Part shown: one piece after another, positions 34,324-44,139 of the stretch
Numbering within the stretch: the stretch's first letter is position 1
Layout of the letters: each line of letters begins with the position of its first letter
Assembly (NCBI RefSeq): GCF_031143425.1
Contig: NC_090445.1
Location: 1,577,564,049 to 1,577,628,048 of the forward strand
Reading direction: 5' to 3'
DNA length: 64,000 bases
Origin: Pleurodeles waltl
Taxonomy: Eukaryota; Chordata; Amphibia; Caudata; Salamandridae
Notes under the pieces: generated by a model
Seen by the model: only the letters and a program-made list of their open reading frames with translations
What the model was told of the DNA's origin: nothing
Databases searched by the model: none
Translations under genes and position numbers: made by a program

Positions 34324-34665
34324 ATGGAAGTGAGAGCAGCGAGTCGCCAGAAAGAGGTGGAATTATTCTTTAGAAACGATGCAGGCACAGAAGGTGCGGT
34401 TGCAAGTGGAAACGCCTACAAAATCGAATCCGGACTAAAAGAACTGTTCTTTTGACTAGAACAAATAGCTAAGAAAGAAATTAATAAAAGCTGGGAGGTG
34501 GTGATCACATTAGAAAAATATCTGGAGGTGGACAGAGTTCCACCAGGGCTAAGTATTTTTGTGATGCCTAATCACCCCAGCACTACTGCAGAGATGCTAG
34601 AGGAGTGGGGTCAAAAAAATTATGTGGAAAATAATGAGTTACAGACAACACTATATCGCAAATAA
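34324..34665 (+). pseudogene. PLE N-terminal fragment
   Basis: ATG at 34,324 opens a frame with one internal TGA. It contains WEVVITLEKYLEVDRVPPGLSIF, which resembles the LEEY...RIPRGLR block preceding the RT in vertebrate PLEs. The frame ends at TAA near 34,663. The domain call rests on this one block. Confidence 0.5.
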
Positions 34666-34706
34666 ACTTCCACTAATTCCATTTTACATGTTTCCATCCC
34701 TGGTTT

Positions 34707-35393
34707 ATGGTGAATAACATTACGTGTGGAAGAAGATTTTTTTCTACAAAGTCTAAGTATGAGAAGAATGACGAAGTAACTATGAACAGATTTTCAGCAC
34801 GGGGCTATCACGAACATCATATACAGAGAGGGTTTAAGCGAGCAAGGCAGGCTAATCGCAGTTACTTGTTAATTACAAACAGGGAGAGGGACAAGACCCA
34901 GGGTGAGTTAAAGACGAAGGAGTTAAGAGTGATTCTGACTTATAGTAAAGAGAGTGGTGCAATTGGGAAAATTCTTCAGAAATATTGGCACATTTAAAGG
35001 GAAGATACAGCTATAAGAGGCAGTCTGAGGTACACTGTGTCTATAGCGAATAGCAAAGCCCCCTCGATCAAAGATAAGCTGGTACACAGTTACTTTGAAG
35101 ATAGACAGGAGGAATCATGGTTACAAATTATGAGTAGAGGGTTCGGAAGGTGTTTCCAATGCAATGCCTGCACGATTGAGAAGAATGGAAGGACATTTTT
35201 GGATGTTAATGGAGCTGAAATGAACATTAACCAGAGGACTAGTTGTGAGACAACCTATGCTGTGTATGTGTTGAAGTGTAAGTGCAGACTGAGGTATGTG
35301 AGCAACAGTATTTGTCCTTTGGGAAAGAGAATTCTAGAGCACATCAGAGCAGTGGAGCACAATGACACCCCCTATGCGGTGGTAAAACATTGA
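34707..35393 (+). pseudogene. PLE C-terminal fragment with GIY-YIG-like endonuclease
   Basis: One frame carries a stop at 34,995-34,997. The first part has MNRFSARGYHEHHIQ and ILQKYWHI, matching the region after the RT palm and fingers in PLEs. The second part has a cysteine cluster, CFQCNAC. It ends in a degenerate GIY-YIG motif: YAVYVLKC, then RYVSN in place of the YVG-type motif, then the LGKRILEHI arginine/His region. The YADD-type RT catalytic core expected upstream is absent, so the copy is an internal-deletion derivative and inactive. Confidence 0.7.
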
Positions 35394-35889
35394 CGTATTA
35401 TGGAGTTGATATAGTACCCAAATCCCCAGGGGGTGGTGATAGAACGTGTGAATTAAAAAGGATCTAGATACATAATGAGGTCGAGAACAAGGAGCCCGAA
35501 TGGCATCAGTTCAGATGAAGAATTGTTTGTGCACATATAAGTGTTTGACATATGGAATGAATCCCACTTAGGGCGTAAGAGTTATGAAAAATGTATGTCA
35601 ATATTCTATAAAATTTCTCAGTTAGAAGATAGGTTTGGAAAAAAAAAACGATGTAAAGTTATAAATATTGAAAAGAGAAGGCCTTGAGATTATGTGGTAA
35701 AAGAATAGCTATAAAGATTATAATCCATCTGGGTGAGGCTAGCAGTATTTAATGTGAACACAAAGAATGGATTAACAGCCGTGATCAAGACCATGTAGGT
35801 TAAAACGTGTTGGCTGTTTATGACGAATAAACAGTGATTGATCTGCTTCTGGAGTGCTTCCCATATTTTATCTATATATATGTAATCTA

Positions 35890-36280
35890 GTGGCAGTTGC
35901 CACAAGGTAGTTATAGTTAGGACCTTTTTTTCTACAGACTCAGCGTTTGTCTTTTTTTTTTGCGAATAACTTTGGTGCCGTTCAATGAATCTTCACAAAA
36001 GTTTCAAAACTTATACTTTGGTCAGTTCAGCTGCTGTGTTGGAAGTTTTGGGAGGATCAGTCAAGCGGGTGCAGAGAAAAAGGGGAGGTCCCAAAACACT
36101 TTTCCCCCATTCTACATCAATGGGTTTTTCCCAAATTTTGAACACGACTACAGTCTAAACCACTGAACGGACCAAATGTGCAGAAAGCTAGCTCTTGGTC
36201 CAGAAAGTGTGCTTTTTGAGATTTGGTGTAAATCCGTTCAGTAGTTTCTGAGATATTAGAGTTTAAAAATATAGATATGT
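35890..36280 (+). repeat. Unclassified repeat-like segment
   Basis: A block with AACTTTGGTGCCGTTCAATG and CCGTTCAGTAGTTTCTGAGA has a composition common in dispersed repeats. TTATAGTTAGG occurs at its left side (35,910) and again near 36,790. No second copy was found in the window, so the call is weak. Confidence 0.3.
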
Positions 36281-38140
36281 GGTGTCACGGATCATCCAAG
36301 AATCCGGACCCGCGGATCTGGGTCCAGATACGCAGATCTGGGGAAAAGCAGGGCAGTGATTGGCTGGCTGAAACCCAACAGAAAAGTTGCATCCAACATT
36401 TTGTTTGTTGCATTGGCTCAGGAGTGGGAAAAGAAGAGTGCCAAAACACATAATGGGTCAGGATACAGGTATCTTGACCCCATAGGCAAATAAAACAAAA
36501 ATTGGCCAATTATTTTTTTTGTCGTCCGATCTGATGGATCTGCGGTTCCAGAGATTTAAAAAAAAAAAAACAACCACTGCATTCAACCTCATGCTGCACA
36601 CAGCCAAATGCAGTGTGCAGCTTAGGTTTGGGTCCATGCAGGAGAGTTGGCTGCTAGGGCTTGCCATAGGCCAGGCCCAGCGGGCAACCCCTGCTGGGCA
36701 CAGCCAAAGGCGCTGGTTATATTTACATCTATGGGTGCTAAGAAAAACATAGAAACTCACTGAAAGAACCAGAGGTTAAAGGGACATTATAGTTAGGTCC
36801 TGAACTTACGCACAAAACAACTGAGAAATTCAGCAGTTGTAGTTATGGTTAACTCAAGTAACTGTAATTTGCGCCCTTTCAAAGGCTCACTTTAACATTG
36901 AGAAACTTCACAACTGTGTCAGCTTGGAGACGGGCCTTCGATGGAGTAAGTCACCAATGATGCAAGAGCGGTTTGCGATCCCACTGAGTCAATGCAGATT
37001 TTGGGATAAAGGAAGAGGCATTAAGAATGGCATTTAAGTAAATTACAAGGAAATTCGTGCAAAGTGACTGAGTAGATTTGGATTTAATTATACGTAAACT
37101 TGATTAGACACATCTAATTCCCAGCTTATGCTGTCATTAAGATTTTAACAACACAACGGCATTTCAACTGTTAATACAGCAGTCTTTGAAAACTTGTTGC
37201 TTTTATGTCCCAGCTCAAATTCAGCTGTACCAGGTGCCCAGATGCAGTAATGGTTTTCGTTGCAAGGGATGAGGATTCTTGACCTTGCGATGCAGGCTTT
37301 GACTTTTCACATCCCAACAATGAAAATAATGTAAGTGTAGAGGACATCTTGGGTGTGTTACATAGGTAGGGGACATCGCCCATGCCCGGGCAAGATGAGT
37401 GAAGTCTGTGATCTTCCCCTAGGCCCCCTCCAGCCCAGCTTCTGGGCCCACCCCCAATAATGGAGGAAAAGAATTGACAAAATTGACCTGAGACAATCAG
37501 ATTTTCATTTTGAGAAACAGTTCTCAGGCTGTATTTATTACAACATAAAACATTAGTGTTCAAAACATTTGGTTCAGTCAGGCAATGTGAATATTACATA
37601 AACCGAAAGTGTTTGGGGGGAAAATCTATAGATAAAATCACCTAACCACAGATTTTTTAAGTCATGTGTGCCCACCCCGCTGGTCCTTTGAGCACTGATT
37701 AATTGACTTGTTAGCCCGAGTGCTACCCTCTGGGCCCCACATATATACACTGTGCAAGGCAAACTCCTCTGCACTCTCCCAGGGAGAGGAGCAAAAGGCC
37801 AGCAAGTCAGCCAAGCCCCTAATCACCCATGCCAGAGCACCCCAAAAGAGGGATCCCCTCTGCACCCCTTGGGAGATGGGCGTGGGCAACCAGACCAGAT
37901 CTTGGCCCCCTGGCACAAGGTCCATCTCCCCACAGTCCCAGGGCAGTGCCATAAAGTAATTGTAGCGCCAAGCTGTATCATACGTCCCTGGCCCTGCCTT
38001 AAAGACCGGAGTACTTCTGCCCCTAGTTGATCAAAGGTTTAAAACTGGATGTATCCAGAATTTGCCTACCTTCTTGTTCTAGCTGCCATTTTGTTTACTA
38101 GCTATGTGGCCAAACCTGACTCTATAACCTCTACAGAACC
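36281..38140. other. Unannotated stretch; part may be 3-prime region of the minus-strand Ngaro-like remnant
   Basis: No domain is recognised. Read on the minus strand from 38,146 downwards it is closed by stops. An AATAAATACAGCC segment near 37,530 could belong to the retrotransposon 3-prime end, but this is speculative. Confidence 0.35.
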
Positions 38141-38146
38141 AGTTAG

Positions 38147-38722
38147 TTAACTGACCGACTGGGTCCCCACCATATGTTGGTCACCCTGAGATCCTGAGAA
38201 AAGGTGTACCGCAAAGGCCAAAAAAGATTCCACAAATATTTCATTACCCTGCGCAGATGAGTGAGCACCATCTTTGTGAAAGAAAGCTTCTCCCCTAAGG
38301 CAGCCGTGCAGGATTGTCTTCAAAATTGCGGTATTAAGGAGACTTCTCATTCTACTATTCAAGTGCCTCACTGACTCATTCGGTCCTTTTGTGGGACGAC
38401 CTACACACCATATTCTATGCAAGATAATATGTGACCAAGCAATGACAGCCCCCGGGTATCTCTAAGCAAGCCATGAGATCTCCAGCAACAACTTCTCCAA
38501 GACGCCTCTTCTCCCCAGCAATATGAGATTGTTACCACCTATGTGGAGAGTAACTGCTGGTGGCTGTAGCCTCCTGCCCTCAACCTCCTCCACTAGCTGG
38601 TGCAGTTCATCGAGACGAAGACCCTGTTTGCCGGCCCAAAGGAAGTGAAGTCCTGAAGACGGCTCCTGCTCGCCGAACAAAAGAATGGCCAAGAATCCAC
38701 ACACTGGCTGTAAACATGTGCC
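38147..38722 (-). pseudogene. SGNH/GDSL-hydrolase-like domain of a YR retrotransposon
   Basis: Three SGNH blocks appear in order: VWILGHSFVRRA (nucleophile Ser block), TLHIGGNNL (the G-x-N block), and FFHKDGAHSS (the D-x-x-H block). HSFVRRA lies one frame away from the rest, so there is an indel near 38,670-38,700. A TAG after EISWLA interrupts the main frame near 38,462. AVIAWSHII before the D-x-x-H block fits the inner strand and helix region. The enzyme role in such elements is unknown; esterase activity is the usual inference. Confidence 0.68.
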
Positions 38723-38797
38723 CTAATACACAGAAACAAGGGAAGCAAAGGAGAAACTGTTAGTAAGTTGCCTATTGTGACTGGGCCTTCTTTATAC
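38723..38797 (-). other. Candidate 75-nt intron between recombinase and SGNH domain
   Basis: Read on the minus strand the segment starts GTATAAAG directly after codons for RLDM. It contains TTACTAAC, a perfect branch-point consensus. It then has a long pyrimidine tract and ends GTGTATTAG. Splicing would remove the recombinase stop codon (TAA within GTATAA) and join it to the SGNH frame. Inferred from sequence only. Confidence 0.55.
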
Positions 38798-39462
38798 CAT
38801 ATCCAGACGCAGATAGCGTTTGTAAGAATTAGACCTCAACCTCCCAATTCTCTTGACCGTTTCTGCATCAAGTACTGCCCCTACCGCTGATGTTGTGACC
38901 CCTATCATAAAATAATGGGAGCTATAGTTGGTGGGACCTGCAGTGACCTCGCTCAATGCCACCTGCATGACATTGTTACACTGCTGTTTTGTAAGAGGTA
39001 AACCTGAGTCATGTACTAACAATGATGTAGAAGCTGTGCATGGCCGGATACGTAGAAAGGCAGTCACTGGCCACAGGGCACCTAATGGTGCCCTTGGCCC
39101 TCCTCAAGATAACTTGCTCTCCCTTTCCCAGTTAATAAGTTTTGGAATGGGGCAGGGTGATAATTAGAGCCCCCCTCCCCCAAGCGAGGATATGTGATCC
39201 AGTGACAGCCCCCTATGGATATCCCGCCTAGATCCGGCCACTAGCTGTGCTCCTCTCTGGTGCAGCAGGTTGTGTTGACAGTTGGCAAGAGCACAGCTCT
39301 CCAGGAAGCTATGCGCGTGTTCTCTACAACCCATGGCTTCAATGCCCCTATGTGTGACCCTGCTGGCCATCCAGGCAACGCCGCTGACCTCTGGCAGCCA
39401 ATGAGTGCCACACGTGCGCCGCAGGCAATCCGTGCAAGCGCTTGAATTTTACAACAAAACAC
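38798..39462 (-). pseudogene. Tyrosine recombinase, Ngaro-like, degraded
   Basis: Pieces in changing frames include HQRGAQLVAGSRRD and KLINWERES. The clean stretch 39,067-38,798 contains RIRPCTAS, LLVHDSGLPLT, HYFMIGVTTSA and RIGRLRSNSYKRYLR. HYFMIG corresponds to the usual HSFRIG box, so His is kept but the catalytic Arg is Met. SYKRY carries the Tyr nucleophile. The box I region with the first catalytic Arg is not visible and is probably deleted. Confidence 0.7.
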
Positions 39463-39469
39463 CAGTGTC

Positions 39470-40850
39470 GAAAATGACGATGGTGCGCACCTCCCACAGG
39501 CTCAGTGTCGGCCCCACATGGGTCTGAAGCAGGCCATTACGACTTGCCCCTCTAATTCGAATGCATCAAACTGTCATTCATTAGTCAATAAACATTAAAA
39601 AGAGTATACATATATTCTTAAGCAAATATGTTAAAGTTAACTTATTTTAGCCATATATGTATTTATTTGAGTCGAAAAAGAAAGACGGGGTCATGTTAAT
39701 CAGGGTCAGGTCACACAAGTTTCTCTGTGTCTTCTTTAGTTGGCCAACATGCGTAAATCGCTTCTTTAGAGCCACATAATGTCATGTCACACACAGTCCA
39801 TAAAAGGCTGAGTGATATCAAGAGAGGGAGTCTATAATCGATATAAGCCCCTTTGCTTGTCTTGACCGTATATTTATGTCACAATTTTCAAACAGATATC
39901 GGTATATTGGAATGTCTTGATTTTATGGTTGAGTTTTGTGCATTAGCCACAATTGCTATGTTTATCATTGCCCATGTCGAGGATTCTGGAAGAGGTCATC
40001 CTTTTAGGTCTTCAAACTTTAGTGCTTTCTACAGAACCTTTGAGGTGTGCGCCTTTTGGGCATTCATTTCATAAAAATAGAATAAGGACAACTGTGTAAG
40101 AGTACTCTGAGAATGTTCTAAAAATGGACATCAGCCTTGATAGTTAAGTACTCATTTTTATTATTTTCTTCAAAAAAATAAGAAAATACTCTATGTATTT
40201 ATAACACAAATTAATTTCGAAAAATGATTTTGAAAAGGCAAAATATGGATTTTCCCGAATTATTTCAAACAAACCTCCACTTGTGGAGTATGTGCTTTTT
40301 ATAGTATAAACAGGAAGGAGGTGCAAAGTAGAAGACAAGTCAGTTGTTGAGCAGGATGGTACAATGAGAGGGGTGTATGCTATGAGCACCTTGAATACCA
40401 GCATGAGAGGCGTACAGTAGCTAGCACATAATAAGTCTTGACTGAATCTGGGTATGGGAGGGAAAGTCGTGATGAGATTTAACCATATTGTTGCTTGTTT
40501 ACTAACAATGTGGTTACTGTCATATCTATGTTTATGAACTCCTATCAACAATCTGTCTTACTGCAGTGCGTGTGGGGAGCTCTTTCTTTTTTGTAATGCG
40601 CATTCAAAAAACAAAACTTTTGGAACAAAAAAAAAATATTGCCTACATTGCACAATTCAGAACTTTTGGAGGAGGAGAGAGCAGAAGGAGTACTTCAGAA
40701 GACAATTATAATAATCCTTAATAATCCTATTTTCTCCTAGAAAGTGAACTAATATTTAATTTCCCAGTGTGGAACTGAAGATAGATGCTAACCTTTTTAG
40801 GTCGAGCTTAGGCAGCGCACAAGCGTTGTCTTTCAACATGTAATCTACAT
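39470..40850. other. Unannotated AT-rich stretch
   Basis: No gene or transposon domain was recognised. Confidence 0.45.
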
Positions 40851-40854
40851 CTGT

Positions 40855-41480
40855 GGGCATGCAACACGCTCATCTGACGCCCATCACTTTCATTCGTTCC
40901 TTTGCCTGCCTTTCAAAATTCCCTTGATCTCGTAGGTAAATGATTTATGTTTGTCTCGCCTTGAGAATGCTTTGCTACTGTTTTGGAGACTCACCCTGTT
41001 ACATGGATTATCGGACGATCAGCCATATACCTTAGTGTGGTGCACTAGTTTTTAGGTCAAGGGCGCAAACTCTCTGACCTGTTGTAATATATCTATTGGC
41101 TTTTAACCACGCCCACCGTACGCCCATTATTATCACTCGCTTGTGGGCTTGCCTTTCAAAAATCCTTTATCATTCGTAAATGCTTTACGTTTGTCCCTTC
41201 TTGGGCCAGTTTGGTTACCGCCTTGGATCTTGACCCTGTTACATGGATAATTGCACAATTGCCGATATGTTTGACTGTGAGTGAACTTCTTTTTCCTTTT
41301 GTGTCTCTCCTTCACGCTCATGCTCATGGCGGCCGTGGCGCTTTAAACCAACTTGCTTATGTCAGCTGTTTTACTTTTCATTTTCAATTTAAGTGGAAAG
41401 AAAAGTCCAGTTAGGAATTTACAATGTTAACAGCTCTATCTGGAGACGGATTGCATTGCAAATGCTTGTTTCTTTTGCTT
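40855..41480 (+). repeat. R1-related repeat with internal ~240-bp duplication
   Basis: Two diverged copies share ACGCCCAT, GCCTTTCAAAA, a TTTGTCTC/TTTGTCCC block and CCTGTTACATGGAT, at about 40,875-41,050 and 41,115-41,290. They run into TTTAAGTGGAAAGAAAAGTC and a degraded R1-type tail. Confidence 0.6.
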
Positions 41481-41616
41481 CGCGATGTGTGGCCGTATGT
41501 TATTTCTTTCTTTTCCTTTTTTTGGGCATGCTGCTGTTCCTTTGTGGTGTCTGCACACAAGGCTGTAAGCTGGAGGGGTGTTCTTTTTAATTTATGTAAG
41601 AATTTTGTTTTAAAAG

Positions 41617-41775
41617 GTTTATATAGTGCAAACTCAATCAGAGGAGCGCTTTACATGAGGACGAAAAGTTTCATATAGCACAAACTTGACCGAAGTAGCA
41701 CTTCACATGACTACGTGAAGTTTCATATACTGAGACCTCGATCTGAGGAGCGCTTTACATGAGTACCACTTAACA
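41617..41775 (+). repeat. Three ~52-bp tandem units
   Basis: Units start at 41,617, 41,668 and 41,720 with GTTTATATAG, GTTTCATATAG and GTTTCATATAC. Each contains a GCGCTTTACATGA-like block. Confidence 0.7.
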
Positions 41776-41799
41776 AATTTAGCAGTTGTAAAATATACG

Positions 41800-43285
41800 A
41801 ACTGGAGCATGTAGCACAGAAAAAAACAGGAATCCTTAAAGTGGCTCTCCATGCACAACGGAGAGCTGATACTACAATATTCACTACACCTGGAAAACTT
41901 GCCCCATACTGCCTTGCAGGGCATTTCTTTTTCAAAACATTTTTGCTTGTGGTGGTCCTGTGACAATGGGACCACCACCAAACCGTTCAGCATGACACAC
42001 ACTTCCTGTCTAGGTCATCTGTGGGTCCCCACACTAGGCTTGGGAGGGGGATCCCAAAATAGTAACCTCTCCCAAAATTCAATGTCTTTTTAAGCTCTCT
42101 TATGGTTAGAACTTTTGTTTTAAAGCTGGGAATAGATTGTGTTTTAAGGGCCTTGTTTGCAATAGTATTGCAGTAGGCCTGAAAATGTGTAAGGCAGTAT
42201 GCATTCTAGGAACTTTATATGTGGTTACACTACATTACTTTCTGCCATTCTGTTTTCATGTCGTTATGCTCTCTATGGGCTGACTGTATAGTTACATGAC
42301 CATGTTTCTTACAAATTCTATTTTTATTATGGTGTCCTCTAGAGGCTTTTCTGAGCATTACAATGAAGATACTACAATATTCGCTGCACTCGAAAACTTG
42401 CCCCATAATTATTTGTGGGGCATTCCTTTTCCAAAACATTTTCACCCATAACTCACTGTGTGGTGGTCCTAGGAAAATGGGACCACCAGCAAAATGTTCA
42501 GCTCAGCACAACACACTCTTTCTGTCTAGGGCATCTCTGGGTCACCAAACTAGGCCAGGAGGACCTCAAAATAATAACCCCTCGTACCAGTCAATGTCTT
42601 TTTAAGTTCTCTCATAGCTAGACATTTTGTTTTACAGTTGGGAGTAGTTTGTGTTTTAAGGGTCTTGTTTGTAATATTATTCTAATAGGCCTCGTAGTAG
42701 GCCTGCTAGTAGGCCTATGAGGCCTGAAAATGTGTAATACATTACACTCACTCAGGGCTAAATATATGGTTACACTGCATTACGTTCTGCCATTCTGTTT
42801 TCATGTGGTTATGCTCCCTAGGGGTTGACTATATGAATGCATGACCATGTTTTTTACAAATGTTATTTTTATAGTGGTGCCTTCTAGGGGCTGTTCTGAG
42901 CATTACAGTCAAGATACTACAGTATTGGCTCCACTCGGAAACTCCCCCCATAATGCGTTGCAGGGAATTCCTTTTGCAAAACATTTTTGCCCATAATTCA
43001 CTGCGCAATGCGCTCTTTCTGTTTAGGCAATCTCGGAGTCCCCACACTAGGTTGGGGGGACCCCAAAATAATAATGTAAAAAATATAGTAAATAATGACT
43101 ATTTTCATTTTTTGCTGCAGATAAAGGAAGAAGTTAAATGGAAGTGTTTTAGTTATATGCAGGGCCACTGGAGTTATGTGGCAGAGGACCAAATTATGCG
43201 GCAGGGTTGACCAGTTTATGAATTTACAACACCAATAGCTCTAACTCAAGCAAATGCAAGACCTAGTGCATTGCAAATGTGTGTT
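41800..43285 (+). repeat. R1 dispersed repeat, long copy with three units
   Basis: Unit starts (ACTACAATATTC / ACTACAGTATTGG) lie near 41,870, 42,370 and 42,915, with spacings of about 500 and 545 bp. Blocks are the same as at 21,470-23,080: GTGGTGGTCCT, GGGACCACCA, CCCCACACTAGG, GCTGTTCTGAGCATTAC. A local expansion of GTAGGCCT lies at about 42,690-42,722. The tail ends with CTAACTCAAGCAAATGCAAG at about 43,240-43,260. Confidence 0.78.
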
Positions 43286-43289
43286 TTAG

Positions 43290-43895
43290 ATGGAGGCAAT
43301 GGAATCTGGTTCCTAGGGCCTCAGCGGTTTCATCCACAGAGAGGTAATAAGGGACAGTGAAGGAGCCCTGAGGGGAATGGTGTAAAATAAGAAAAGTGAA
43401 AGGACCAGGATTGCGCTTTAGGGAATGCCCACAGAATAAATCGTAAGGGATGATTTGGTCAAGCATCAGCCAAAGTGAGAGGTAGCATTGATTTACAAGC
43501 AAAGCCATTTAAAGGGGCCATCCAGTGAATCATGGCATTCCATTTCGTTCCATAGTTTCCTTTTGCTATTTAACCTTTTCCTGGTTCCTCCAGCATTCTT
43601 ATTCGGTCATTTAGTTGCTCTTTTTATGTGGCTGATGATCACATAAACCCTGTTTAGGATTGTAGGTGACATTAAACTATCTTCTGCCACACTACGTAAC
43701 TGCTTACTACACATTAGCTCATGGGTGGGTCCCCATCAGTTTCCTTTTCCTATAACATTGTAATAATACATTATTTTCTATCTGCCGGAAGGGACCATTG
43801 CAATGCATTAAATCTGGATCTTCCGACAAAGCAACACAAAAAAAACAATGAATTCAAAACTTAGAAGTTACACTTGTGCTTTATTTTAATAAGAC
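43290..43895. other. Unannotated stretch
   Basis: Nothing recognised between the R1 copy and the palindromic MITE. Confidence 0.4.
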
Positions 43896-43899
43896 TAAG

Positions 43900-44051
43900 G
43901 GCCTGATTTAGAGTTTAGCGATGTGGGTTACTCCATGACAAATGTGACGGATATCCCGTCTGCCGCATAACAATCCCATTATATCCTATAGGTATCGTAA
44001 TATGGCGGACGGGCTATCCGACAGTGCATTTCCTTCACCGACATCTAAATC
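43900..44051. mobile_element. Palindromic MITE-like element
   Basis: The left half starts GGGCCTGATTTAGAG and passes GACGGATATCCCGTCTGCCG. The right half is its diverged inverse: ATGGCGGACGGGCTATCCG to CATCTAAATCGG. The whole unit can fold back on itself with a short loop near 43,975-43,995. There is no coding capacity. Confidence 0.65.
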
Positions 44052-44073
44052 GGCTCCAAGTCATTTAGAGAGA

Positions 44074-44136
44074 GGTGAGGACATGGGAGGAGAGGGTGAG
44101 GACATGGGAGGAGAGGGTGAGGACATGGGAGGAGAG
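44074..44136 (+). repeat. Minisatellite, 3 x 21 bp
   Basis: Three identical units of GGTGAGGACATGGGAGGAGA plus G lie in direct tandem. Confidence 0.9.
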
Positions 44137-44139
44137 ATC

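Larger units (their letters stand above)
34276..35870 (+). mobile_element. Internally deleted Penelope-like element
   Basis: N-terminal and C-terminal protein pieces of a Penelope-like element (PLE) are both present but the RT core is missing. The 3-prime region contains AAAACGTGTTGGCTG and AATAAAC near 35,795-35,830, similar in style to PLE 3-prime ends. The element abuts the truncated DIRS right repeat. Confidence 0.65.
38147..39467 (-). mobile_element. Ngaro-like retrotransposon remnant: tyrosine recombinase plus SGNH hydrolase
   Basis: On the minus strand a tyrosine-recombinase C-terminal half (39,462 down to 38,798) is followed by an SGNH-hydrolase-like domain (38,722 down to 38,147). 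This pairing is known from Ngaro-type YR retrotransposons; family assignment is by that architecture. There is no RT or terminal repeat in the window, so the copy is a fragment. Frameshifts, in-frame stops and a lost catalytic Arg show it is dead. Confidence 0.7.

Noticed and set aside
41617..43285. Regular repeats considered as a CRISPR-like array
   Set aside because: Units are hundreds of bases or ~52 bp, diverged, without unique spacers, in a eukaryotic context.
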